A stretch of DNA of 64,000 bases, from contig NZ_CP059557.1 in the NCBI RefSeq assembly GCF_022828475.1, forward strand, positions 1,612,001-1,676,000, given 5' to 3'. Shown here in pieces: positions 57,136 through 64,000 of the stretch (the first letter of the stretch is position 1; every line of letters starts with the position of its first letter). Source of the DNA: Saccharopolyspora gloriosae. GTDB lineage: Bacteria; Actinomycetota; Actinomycetes; Mycobacteriales; Pseudonocardiaceae. Position numbers and translations under genes: made by a program. The notes beneath the pieces are model-generated. The model did no database searches. It saw nothing but the letters and a program-made list of their open reading frames with translations, and had not been told where the DNA came from.

Positions 57136-58008
57136 TCAACGGCTTGCGGCGGCCAGTCGGGAGCGGGCGAGATCGACGAAGCGTGCCTGCCCGGTGCGCA
57201 GTCCGTGCAACCCCAGCGACACGGTGCGGCGGAACGCGGTGAGTTCCACGACGTGCTCCCGCAGTGTTTCCCCGGCCCGCCCGCCCGCGGCGCGGTAGGC
57301 GGTCAGCAGCCGGTCCAGCCCGTCCGGACCGAACGCGGCGAGCGGGGCGGCGAAGTCGTTCACCGGATCGTCGATCCCCGCGTCGGCCCAGTCGAGCAGC
57401 CCGGTCAAGGCACCGGTGCCGTCCACCAGCGTGTGGTTCGGGCTGAGGTCGCGGTGCACCGGGACGCCCTCGTCCGGCCAGTGCCGGTCGTCGTCCAGCC
57501 ACCGCCGCCAGCGGCTCACCAGCGGCCTGGGCAGGTCCAGCGCGTTGCCGCCGTCCGCGAGCTGGGAGCGGATTTCCGCACGCAGACGTTCCGGCCCGCG
57601 CACGTCGATCCCGGTGGCGGCGACGGCGGCGGGGGGAACTTCGTGCAGCGCCGCGATCACCTCGCCGAGCCGAGCCAGGTAGTGCTCCCGGACCACGAGC
57701 CGCGGCATCGCGACGGTGATCGGGTCCTCGGCGGCGAGCGGTTCCCCGGCCAGCCGCCGGTAGGCGATGAGGTCCGGCGCGCAGACCTCCCAGCGCGGCA
57801 GCTCCACCGGCAGCAGCGGCCGCAGCACCGCCAGCAGCCGTTCTTCGGTTCCGATCCGTTCGGCCACCTCAGCGCGGCGCGGCTCGCGCAGCACCCACCG
57901 GGTGCCGTCGCGGGCGGTCGCGAGGTGCACGCGGAAGTCCCATCCGGTCTCGTTCACCTCGTTGATGCGCACGTCCAAGCCGTGCTCGCGAGCCACCTCG
58001 GTGATCAT
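57136..58008 (-). CDS. Macrolide 2'-phosphotransferase-like kinase (Mph/APH family)
   Basis: The 290-residue protein follows Mph enzymes along its length: RWVLREPRRAEV in the N-lobe, WRRWLDDDRHWPDEGVPVH, the Brenner-type motif HRDLSPNH near residue 184 and the metal site GLLDWADAGIDDP. Mph enzymes phosphorylate the 2'-hydroxyl of macrolide sugars and inactivate the drug. Note that HRD replaces the HGD common in Mph. It stands behind a TAGCGT box six bases before its ATG, so it is probably leaderless. It could be a resistance gene or a related small-molecule kinase. Confidence 0.75.
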   Translation of the reverse strand: MITEVAREHGLDVRINEVNETGWDFRVHLATARDGTRWVLREPRRAEVAERIGTEERLLAVLRPLLPVELPRWEVCAPDLIAYRRLAGEPLAAEDPITVAMPRLVVREHYLARLGEVIAALHEVPPAAVAATGIDVRGPERLRAEIRSQLADGGNALDLPRPLVSRWRRWLDDDRHWPDEGVPVHRDLSPNHTLVDGTGALTGLLDWADAGIDDPVNDFAAPLAAFGPDGLDRLLTAYRAAGGRAGETLREHVVELTAFRRTVSLGLHGLRTGQARFVDLARSRLAAASR

Positions 58009-58014
58009 GTCGGC

Positions 58015-58020
58015 ACGCTA
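58015..58020 (-). promoter_or_regulatory. -10 box TAGCGT for the Mph-like gene
   Basis: TAGCGT ends six bases before the ATG at 58008; no ribosome site lies between, which indicates a leaderless message. Confidence 0.5.
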
Positions 58021-58267
58021 ACCGGGGAAGCGACCGGTGTCACCGGAGTTTCCGGGACTTTCGGACCGTTTCCGGGCGAATGGTCGCCACAATTTCCACT
58101 GCGGTTTTCGGCTGTCACATCCGGCCGTGGGCTGGAGCGACCCGGTCGGCTCGCGGAATTACGCTGGTACGGCCGTCGAACCGCATCCGATGATCCTGCG
58201 GCGGTGTTCACCGTGCGTATCGGATGCGGATCGGTTTCGATTTCGTCGTGTTCCGGGGGTGTACGCG

Positions 58268-58708
58268 ATGCGATTCCACTTGCGCGAGAACAGGTTCTCC
58301 GGCCGCCGAGCGACGGGGACGCGAACGCTGACCGTGCTGCTCAGCGCGCTCACCATGATCGTGGCGCTGTGCGGCGGCGCGGTCGCGGCAGGTGCGGAAC
58401 CGGCCGCGAAACTCGCCGCGGACAAAGCCGAACCCCGCATGGTGACGGTCACGATGGTCGATTACCGGTTCCTCCAGCCGTCGCGACTTCCACCGGGGCA
58501 GTACACGTTCCGGGCCGTGAACCGGGGAATCGCTCCGCATGCCTTGGAAATCAAAGGACCAGGAGTGGAGAACAAGCGGACCATCTCGCTGAAGACGGGG
58601 CAGTCGGCTGATCTCACCGTCACGCTGACCCGCGGTACCTACGATTTCTGGTGCCCGGTCGGAAACCACCGGCAGGTCGGAATGCAGCTCTACGTGCACG
58701 TCGGCTGA
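58268..58708 (+). CDS. Secreted cupredoxin-domain protein
   Basis: The 146-residue protein has a signal sequence (TLTVLLSALTMIVALCGGAVAAGA) and a cupredoxin fold with type 1 copper ligands His91 (APHALEI), Cys129, His134 and Met139 (WCPVGNHRQVGM). It probably carries electrons or buffers copper outside the membrane. ATG 58268 follows GGGGGT at a usable distance. It is divergent from the Mph-like gene and not obviously tied to its neighbours. Confidence 0.85.
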   Translation: MRFHLRENRFSGRRATGTRTLTVLLSALTMIVALCGGAVAAGAEPAAKLAADKAEPRMVTVTMVDYRFLQPSRLPPGQYTFRAVNRGIAPHALEIKGPGVENKRTISLKTGQSADLTVTLTRGTYDFWCPVGNHRQVGMQLYVHVG

Positions 58709-58775
58709 GCGGTCATCGCCCCGCGCCCGGGACCGGGCCGGGGAAATTCGCGAGCGGATCGTCGGTGCCGGGTGC

Positions 58776-58781
58776 CAAGCT
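58776..58781 (+). promoter_or_regulatory. -10-like box CAAGCT for the DinB gene
   Basis: CAAGCT ends six bases before the ATG at 58788. It is a weaker match to TANNNT than the others, but at the same spacing. Confidence 0.35.
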
Positions 58782-58787
58782 GCGCGC

Positions 58788-59375
58788 ATGACGGGAACCG
58801 ATGCCAAAGATGACCTCCACCAGTACCTGCGCGAGGCCCGCGAAGCTCTGCTGTGGAAGCTCGACGGGCTCTCCGAGTACGACCTCCGGCGTCCGCTGAC
58901 GCCGACCGGGACGAACCTGCTCGGCCTGATCAAGCACGTCGCGAGCGTGACGGCGGGCTACTTCGGCGCCGTTTTCGACCGCCCGTTCCCGGAGCCGATG
59001 CCGTGGATCGAGAGCGGCCGCGACGAGAACGACGACATGTGGGCGACCGCCGAGGAATCGCGGGAGCAGATCATCGGGCTCTACCACCGGGCTTGGGCGC
59101 ACGCGGACGAGACGATCGAAGCGTTGCCGCTGGACGCGACGGGCCGAGTGCCGTGGTGGCCGGCGGAACGCGGCGGCATGACCTTGCACCGGATCCTGTG
59201 CCACATGCTGTCCGAGATCGCGCGGCACGCGGGGCACGCCGACATCGTCCGCGAACTCATCGACGGTTCGGCGGGCAGGCGCCCCGACAACACCAACATT
59301 CCGCCGCTGAACGAGCAGTGGTGGCTGGACTACCACGACCGCCTCGACCGGACCGCCCGCGCGACCCGCGCTTGA
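58788..59375 (+). CDS. DinB-superfamily protein (DUF664)
   Basis: The 195-residue protein is a predicted four-helix bundle with the DUF664 pattern: DDLHQYLREAREALLWKLDGLSEYDLRRPLTPTGTNLLGLIKH, then His-rich helices (TLHRILCHMLSEIARHAGHADIVRELIDG). The three spaced His residues would bind a metal. The superfamily includes mycothiol- and bacillithiol-dependent S-transferases; actinobacteria use mycothiol, so a detoxification role is plausible but unproven. It lies just upstream of the DUF2461 gene with a 24-bp gap. Confidence 0.85.
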   Translation: MTGTDAKDDLHQYLREAREALLWKLDGLSEYDLRRPLTPTGTNLLGLIKHVASVTAGYFGAVFDRPFPEPMPWIESGRDENDDMWATAEESREQIIGLYHRAWAHADETIEALPLDATGRVPWWPAERGGMTLHRILCHMLSEIARHAGHADIVRELIDGSAGRRPDNTNIPPLNEQWWLDYHDRLDRTARATRA

Positions 59376-59388
59376 TCAGCGGCGATAT

Positions 59389-59394
59389 AGGCTG
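59389..59394 (+). promoter_or_regulatory. -10 box TAGGCT (extended TATAGGCT) for the DUF2461 gene
   Basis: TAGGCT ends five bases before the GTG at 59400, with no ribosome site between. Confidence 0.5.
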
Positions 59395-59399
59395 CCGCG

Positions 59400-60077
59400 G
59401 TGCGGTTCGAGGGATTCGGGGACGGGGCTGTCGAGTTCTACGAGGGACTTGAAGCCGACAACTCCAAGGCGTACTGGAGCGATCAGCTCGCCGTGTACCG
59501 GGAGCAGGTGCGCGCTCCGATGGAGGCGTTGCTCGCCGAGCTGGAATCGGAGTTCGCCGCCGGAGTCGACTCCAGCGGCGCGAGCGGCAAGGGCAAGGTG
59601 TTCCGGCCGCACCGGGACGTGCGGTTCAGCCCGGACAAGTCGCCGTACAAGACCCATTGCGGCGCCGTGATCGAAGCCGGGCGCGGCGGCGGCGCCTACT
59701 ACGTCGAGGTCGGCGCGGCGGGAATGCTCGTCGCGGGCGGTTGCTTCCACACCGAATCCGATCAGCTCGCGCGCTACCGCGCGGCGGTGGACGAACCGGT
59801 GCACGGGGAGCGGTTGCGCGAGATCCTCGCCGCGCTCGGCTCACGCTGGGAGATCACCGGTGACACCCTCGCCACCCGTCCGCGCGGAGTGCCCGCCGAT
59901 CACCCGCGGCTGGAGCTGCTGCGGCATCGCACGCTCTACGCCGCGCGCCGCTGGGAACCGGACGACCTGCTGCACGAGCGGGGCTGCGTGAGCCGAGTCC
60001 GCAAGGGCTGGCGGGAGCTGCGCGAACTCAACCAGTGGTGCGCCGACCACGTAGGACCGTCCGACCGACGGCGATGA
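59400..60077 (+). CDS. DUF2461 (TIGR02453) family protein
   Basis: The 225-residue protein has the family opening FGDGAVEFYEGLEADNSKAYW and the conserved VFRPHRDVRFSPDKSPYKTHCGAVIEAG, then YYVEVGAAGMLVAGGCFH. Function is unknown; no membrane segment or signal peptide is seen. GTG 59400 is probably a leaderless start. Its 3' end overlaps the convergent VanZ-family gene by 50 bp. Confidence 0.87.
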   Translation: MRFEGFGDGAVEFYEGLEADNSKAYWSDQLAVYREQVRAPMEALLAELESEFAAGVDSSGASGKGKVFRPHRDVRFSPDKSPYKTHCGAVIEAGRGGGAYYVEVGAAGMLVAGGCFHTESDQLARYRAAVDEPVHGERLREILAALGSRWEITGDTLATRPRGVPADHPRLELLRHRTLYAARRWEPDDLLHERGCVSRVRKGWRELRELNQWCADHVGPSDRRR

Positions 60078-60396
60078 CCAGCAGCGCCGCCACGGCGCCG
60101 AGCACGTCGACCAGCGCGTCCTGCACGTTGCCGCTGCGGCCCAGCGGCAGCACCGCCTGCAGCACCTCGGACAGCGCCGCGTAGCCGACCAGCCCCGCGG
60201 CCAGGGGGAGCAGCGGGATCCGAGCGGCGATCCCGCCACCGGCCAGCGCGGCGAACAGCACGAAGTGCACGACCTTGTCGGTGCCCGGCGGAGCCGAGGG
60301 AACCCCTGAGTCCGGGGTGAACAAGATGATCAGGCTGATCGCGCAGATCACCCCGAAGAGCAGTTGACCGGGCCGTGGCCTGTAATGATTCAGCAC
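60028..60396 (-). CDS. VanZ-family membrane protein
   Basis: The 122-residue protein has four hydrophobic helices and the VanZ motif TDKVVHFVLFAALAGGG followed by GYAALSEVLQAVLPLGRSGNVQDALVDVLGA. VanZ-like proteins modify or protect the envelope; one member gives low-level teicoplanin resistance. The precise role here is unknown. It is divergent from pyk (76-bp gap) and converges with the DUF2461 gene. Confidence 0.85.
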   Translation of the reverse strand: MLNHYRPRPGQLLFGVICAISLIILFTPDSGVPSAPPGTDKVVHFVLFAALAGGGIAARIPLLPLAAGLVGYAALSEVLQAVLPLGRSGNVQDALVDVLGAVAALLVIAVGRTVLRGRRTTG

Positions 60397-60457
60397 CGCA
60401 AGATCCCGATCGGTTCGTTTCCCGGTGGCTGCGTATTCGACGCGTGCCCGGAGAGAC

Positions 60458-60463
60458 TAGGCT
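60458..60463 (+). promoter_or_regulatory. -10 box TAGGCT for pyk
   Basis: TAGGCT ends eight bases before the GTG of pyk; no ribosome site is present, so the pyk message is probably leaderless or nearly so. Confidence 0.5.
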
Positions 60464-60471
60464 GACACAAC

Positions 60472-61893
60472 GTGAGTCGACGAGCCAAGATCGTTTGTAC
60501 CATGGGCCCCGCCACCGCCTCACCGGAGAAGGTGGCCGAGCTCGTCAGCAGCGGAATGGACGTCGCCCGGTTGAATTTCAGCCACGGCAGCCACAGCGAC
60601 CACCAGCAGGTTTACGACCTGGTGCGGACAGCCGCAAAGGAAAGTGGCCGTGCCGTGGGCATCCTCGGCGACCTGCAAGGACCGAAGATCCGCCTCGGCA
60701 AGTTCGCGGATGGTCCCGTCGAGTGGAACACCGGCGACGTCGTGCGAATCACGATCGACGACGTGCAAGGCACTCATGATCGTGTTTCCACCACCTACAA
60801 AGGCCTGGCCGCCGATGCCAAGGTCGGCGACCGGGTTCTGGTCGACGACGGCAAGGTCGGCCTGACCGTCTCCGCCATCGAGGGCAATGACGTCGTGCTC
60901 GACGTCGTCGAAGGCGGACCCGTTTCCGACAACAAGGGCCTGTCCATGCCCGGCATGGACGTCTCCGTTCCCGCGATGTCCGAAAAGGACATTGCGGACC
61001 TGGAGTTCGCACTGCAGCTCGGCGTGGACTTCATCGCGCTGTCGTTCGTGCGCAGCCCTGCCGACATCGACCTGGTGCACCAGGTGATGGACCGCGTCGG
61101 GCGCCGGCTTCCGGTGATCGCGAAGCTGGAGAAGCCCGAAGCGGTGGACAACCTGGAGGCCATCGTGCTGGCCTTCGACGGCGTCATGGTCGCCCGCGGT
61201 GACCTCGGCGTCGAGCTCCCGCTCGAGCATGTGCCCTTGGTGCAGAAGAAGGCGATCCGGATCGCGCGGGAGAACGCGAAGCCGGTCATCGTCGCCACCC
61301 AGATGCTCGACTCGATGATCCACAACTCGCGGCCGACCCGCGCCGAGACCTCGGACGTGGCCAACGCCGTGCTCGATGGCACCGACGCGGTGATGCTCTC
61401 CGGCGAGACGAGCGTCGGTGACTACCCGATCGAGACGGTGCAGACCATGTCGCGCATCGTCGAGGCAGTGGAGGACGGTTCTCCCACGCCGCCGGCGTTG
61501 AGCCACGTGCCGCGCACCAAGCGCGGCGTCATCTCCTACGCGGCCCGCGACATCGGGGAGCGGCTCAGCGCGAAGGCGCTGGTCGCGTTCAGCCAGTCCG
61601 GCGACACCGTTCGGCGGCTCGCCCGGTTGCACACCCGGCTGCCGCTGCTCGCGTTCACGCCGGAGGAATCGGTCCGTAGTCAGCTCGCTCTCACTTGGGG
61701 GACGGAGACGTTCCTCGTGCCTAAAGTGGACACGACCGACCAAATGGTCCGTCAGGTGGATCAGGCGATGCTTTCGCTCGGACGTTCGCAGCGTGGCGAC
61801 ATGGTCGTTGTGGTCGCAGGTTCCCCGCCGGGCACCGTGGGTTCGACGAACCTGATCAGGGTGCACCGTCTTGGCGAGGAAGACCACGTCTGA
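60472..61893 (+). CDS. pyk: Pyruvate kinase
   Basis: The 473-residue enzyme starts with [19 protein letters not shown] and has the catalytic Lys motif [14 protein letters not shown], the metal-binding [14 protein letters not shown], and [27 protein letters not shown]. The C-terminal allosteric domain is present, so the length is normal. It makes pyruvate and ATP from phosphoenolpyruvate, the last step of glycolysis. GTG 60472 begins the conserved N-terminus. tesB follows after 104 bp. Confidence 0.97.
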   Translation: MSRRAKIVCTMGPATASPEKVAELVSSGMDVARLNFSHGSHSDHQQVYDLVRTAAKESGRAVGILGDLQGPKIRLGKFADGPVEWNTGDVVRITIDDVQGTHDRVSTTYKGLAADAKVGDRVLVDDGKVGLTVSAIEGNDVVLDVVEGGPVSDNKGLSMPGMDVSVPAMSEKDIADLEFALQLGVDFIALSFVRSPADIDLVHQVMDRVGRRLPVIAKLEKPEAVDNLEAIVLAFDGVMVARGDLGVELPLEHVPLVQKKAIRIARENAKPVIVATQMLDSMIHNSRPTRAETSDVANAVLDGTDAVMLSGETSVGDYPIETVQTMSRIVEAVEDGSPTPPALSHVPRTKRGVISYAARDIGERLSAKALVAFSQSGDTVRRLARLHTRLPLLAFTPEESVRSQLALTWGTETFLVPKVDTTDQMVRQVDQAMLSLGRSQRGDMVVVVAGSPPGTVGSTNLIRVHRLGEEDHV

Positions 61894-61997
61894 TCCGTGC
61901 GCTGTGCGGAGTGGGTCGGTCCACAGTTGACCGGCGAGGGCGGGAACCATCAGGAGTTCCCGCCCGGTGAGCCACCCGATTCGCCCGAGGAGCAGAA

Positions 61998-62942
61998 GTG
62001 ACCGAAGCCGCACGAGCCGCAGCCGCCGACCCGGCGGGTCTGCACATCGACAGCTCGGTCCCGTTGGACGTCAACGGAGTCCCGCACGGTCAGCCCGTGC
62101 TGGACAGGCTGATCGCACTGCTCGACTTGGAACGGATCGAGGAGAACATTTTCCGCGGGGTCAGCCCCGCTGAGTCACCGGTGCGGGTCTTCGGCGGTCA
62201 GGTCGCCGGGCAGGCGCTCGTCGCCGCCGGGCGTACCGTGCCGGAGGACCGGCCGGTGCATTCGCTGCACGCCTACTTCATCCGCCCCGGTGACCCGAGC
62301 GTCCCGATCGTCTACGAGGTGGATCGCACCCGAGACGGACGGTCGTTCACCACCCGCCGGGTCGTGGCGGTGCAGCACGGCAAGCCGATCTTCTCGCTGT
62401 CGGCTTCGTTCCAGCTGGTCGAGGACGGCATCGACCACGCCGAGTCCATGCCGGACGTGCCCGCCCCGGAATCGCTGCCGAGTTACGGCGAACAGATCGG
62501 CGAGCTGTTGGCGGAGATGGGTGGAACGCCGTACCAGCCGCGTCCCATCGACGTCCGCTACGTCACCGACCCGCCGTGGGTGCGCAAGAACGACTCCGAG
62601 CGGGAAGCGCGCAGCCAGGTCTGGATGCGCGCCGACGGAACCTTGCCGGACGACAAGCTGCTGCACGTGTGCATGGCGGCGTTCGCGTCCGACTTGACCT
62701 TGCTGGATTCGGTGCTGGTGCGCCACGGCGTGTACTGGATGCTGGACAAGGTCTCCGGGGCGAGCCTGGACCACGCCATGTGGTTCCACCGTCCGTTCCG
62801 CGCCGATGAGTGGTTGCTCTACGACTGCGCCTCCCCGAGCGCTTCGGGTGCTCGCGGGTTGGCCACGGGCCGGTTCTTCTCGCAGGACGGGCAGCTGGTG
62901 GCGACCGTCGTCCAGGAAGGCCTGCTCCGCGTCCTGGACTGA
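61998..62942 (+). CDS. tesB: Acyl-CoA thioesterase II TesB
   Basis: The 314-residue protein is a double hot-dog thioesterase: VFGGQVAGQALVAAGRTVPEDRPVHSLHAYFIRPGD in the first half and LLDSVLVRHGVYWMLDKVSGASLDHAMWFHRPFRADEWLLYDC in the second (with the catalytic Asp/Thr-Ser/Gln type network), ending ARGLATGRFFSQDGQLVATVVQEGLLR. It hydrolyses medium- and long-chain acyl-CoA. GTG 61998 has GAGGAG five bases upstream. The gene order pyk-tesB is common in actinobacteria. Confidence 0.94.
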   Translation: MTEAARAAAADPAGLHIDSSVPLDVNGVPHGQPVLDRLIALLDLERIEENIFRGVSPAESPVRVFGGQVAGQALVAAGRTVPEDRPVHSLHAYFIRPGDPSVPIVYEVDRTRDGRSFTTRRVVAVQHGKPIFSLSASFQLVEDGIDHAESMPDVPAPESLPSYGEQIGELLAEMGGTPYQPRPIDVRYVTDPPWVRKNDSEREARSQVWMRADGTLPDDKLLHVCMAAFASDLTLLDSVLVRHGVYWMLDKVSGASLDHAMWFHRPFRADEWLLYDCASPSASGARGLATGRFFSQDGQLVATVVQEGLLRVLD

Positions 62943-62990
62943 CGCGGCAGATCCGCTGAGCTCCGTCCTCCTGCCGGCTGTGGAGCAAGT

Positions 62991-63043
62991 CTGCTTTGCG
63001 GCCGAATGGCCGCGCCTGGATGCGCGTCAGCGCCCACGTCGAG
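62991..63043 (+). repeat. Double-hairpin element, copy B
   Basis: Hairpins GCGGCC-GAAT-GGCCGC (62998-63013) and GCGC-GTCA-GCGC (63022-63033) followed by CCACGTCGAG. The linkers match copy A at 29557-29613 but the second stem is different. It lies 50 bp after the tesB stop. Confidence 0.5.
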
Positions 63044-63125
63044 TGAGGACAGGAATGCGGACGCCGCCCCGCCGATCACTTGCGGGGCCGGGTTCGGCCG
63101 GTGCCCCCGAGGCGGCGGACGGTGC

Positions 63126-63788
63126 TCATGAGCCTGTCGTGGTGGGCAGCGCCGCGGTGATCGACGTGGTCCCGCTGGTCAGGTCGAAGGCCCGGAACCG
63201 GCTGGTCGGTTCGTCGAGCGCGGCGACCGTGACTGCCGCGACGTCCGCGCGGGGGATCGTGCGCGGGATTCCTGGAGTGATGTCGAGGCGCTCGGCGATG
63301 CGGACGAGGCCGGTGCCGGGGTCGTCGGTGAGGCCGCCGGGGCGCACGATCGTCCAGGACAAGCCGGAATCGACCAAGGCCTGGTCGGAGACCTGCTTGG
63401 CGCGCAATACCCGCTGGAGGAACTCCGGTCCCTGATCCGGGCGGTCCGCGAACAGCGAGGACACCTGGAGGAACCGGGGCACGCCGGCCTTCCGCGCGGC
63501 GTTGACGGCGTTGATCGCGCCGTCGCGGTCCACGGCTTCGGCGAGGCCCGGTTGCGGGTCGCTCGCGGCGGCCGCGTTGATCACGACGTCCGATCCGGTC
63601 AGTGCGTCGGCCAGCAGTTCGGTGGCGGACCGGAGGTCGGCCAGTACCGGTTCGGCGCCCTGCGACCGCACTACGTCCTGCGCTTCCGGGCGGCGCACCA
63701 CACCGCGCACCGGCAGCCCGCGCGCGAGCAGTTCCGCCGTGATCAGCCGACCGGTCTTCCCGGTGGTTCCCAGCACGGTCACCAGCAT
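63126..63788 (-). CDS. NAD(P)-binding SDR-family protein (NmrA/atypical SDR)
   Basis: The roughly 220-residue protein begins with the Rossmann motif TVLGTTGKTGRLI (G-x-x-G-x-x-G type) and continues with VLADLRSATELLADALTGSDVVINAAAA and WTIVRPGGLTDDP. Atypical SDRs of this sort bind NADP and act as reductases, isomerases or redox sensors; no substrate can be assigned. AAGGAG lies nine bases before ATG 63788 and three before ATG 63794, and a GTG at 63806 overlaps the upstream stop, so the start is one of these three. Confidence 0.8.
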   Translation of the reverse strand: MLVTVLGTTGKTGRLITAELLARGLPVRGVVRRPEAQDVVRSQGAEPVLADLRSATELLADALTGSDVVINAAAASDPQPGLAEAVDRDGAINAVNAARKAGVPRFLQVSSLFADRPDQGPEFLQRVLRAKQVSDQALVDSGLSWTIVRPGGLTDDPGTGLVRIAERLDITPGIPRTIPRADVAAVTVAALDEPTSRFRAFDLTSGTTSITAALPTTTGS

Positions 63789-63802
63789 GGTCATCGGCTC
63801 CT

Positions 63803-64000
63803 TCACATCGGCCCGGGGGCCGTTCGGGGGTTCGGGTCCAGCAAGGTCATGTCGAGTTCGGGCGGGGAGGGGCCGTAGGCGTTGGCGCGAGCGGCCCGAT
63901 GCCGCACTGCAGGCAGCCGCAGTGCCGCCCGCATCAGCGGGTTCGGCCGGAAGTCGCCGTCGCCGGCCAGGGCGGCGGCCACCCGGTGTTCGGTCCGGGC
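63803..64000 (-). CDS. C-terminal part of an unidentified protein (5' end outside window)
   Basis: A frame open to the right edge encodes about 65 residues, including DFRPNPLMRAALRLPAVRHR and NAYGPSPPELDMTLLDP, then stops at TGA just before the SDR gene (GTGA overlap with the possible GTG 63806). Codon use fits the neighbours. I do not recognise the family. The overlap suggests it forms an operon with the SDR gene. Confidence 0.5.
   Translation of the reverse strand, partial: ARTEHRVAAALAGDGDFRPNPLMRAALRLPAVRHRAARANAYGPSPPELDMTLLDPNPRTAPGPM

Noticed and set aside
1-64000. CRISPR arrays, tRNA or rRNA genes, insertion sequences, prophage
   Set aside because: No regular spaced repeats, no tRNA cloverleaf, no transposase or integrase and no att-like duplications were seen on either strand.

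Overview
The window is high-GC actinobacterial DNA (GC-biased third codon positions, many GTG and TTG starts, ATGA/GTGA stop-start overlaps). Gene content suggests the Pseudonocardiales, something like Saccharopolyspora: fused PriA instead of separate HisA and TrpF, hisH-priA-hisF-hisI, trpE-trpC-trpB-trpA-lgt, gltBD, a class II HelR and a FadD32/Pks13-like locus. The genus is an inference; no rRNA or other marker is present.

Layout. 1-6.5 kb: a secreted esterase cut by the window edge, the dicarboxylate transporter dctA divergent from a CitA/DcuS-type sensor kinase and response regulator, soxR, and a secreted lipase. 7-18 kb: one operon of a fatty acyl-AMP ligase, a 2149-residue type I polyketide synthase (ACP-KS-AT-DH-KR-ACP-degenerate carrier-TE), an acyl-CoA carboxylase carboxyltransferase and an antigen 85-like secreted esterase. 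It has the logic of the mycolic-acid condensation operon, but with reducing domains built into the synthase. 17.8-24.5 kb: a DHA2 exporter with its PucR-type regulator, relics of an ECF sigma factor and a VOC protein joined by a deletion, a YciI protein, and an R2-like ligand-binding oxidase coupled to an exported S15-type hydrolase. 24.8-37 kb: a split transketolase, the his genes, a TetR regulator, the trp genes and lgt. No trpF or trpD lies here; PriA should supply the TrpF reaction. 37-46.8 kb: an ABC importer for a metal chelate or cofactor, and glutamate synthase gltBD. 47-57 kb: an FAH-family hydrolase, a YdcF protein, HelR, a gluconate permease divergent from its GntR regulator, a lytic transglycosylase, and a large NB-ARC/TPR/LuxR regulator. 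57-64 kb: a macrolide-phosphotransferase-like kinase, a secreted cupredoxin, a DinB protein, DUF2461, VanZ, pyruvate kinase, acyl-CoA thioesterase II, an SDR protein, and a partial gene at the right edge.

Three things stand out besides the lipid operon. First, an approximately 100-bp intergenic palindrome occurs twice (29.6 and 39.1 kb) with conserved loops but different, fully compensated 17-bp stems; a half copy lies at 4.56 kb. Second, many start codons sit 5-8 nt downstream of a TANNNT box, which predicts leaderless mRNAs. Third, four genes (transketolase N-half, Trp-associated membrane protein, lgt, gntP) each carry a single missing G or C in a short homopolymer. This looks more like a consensus error than gene decay.
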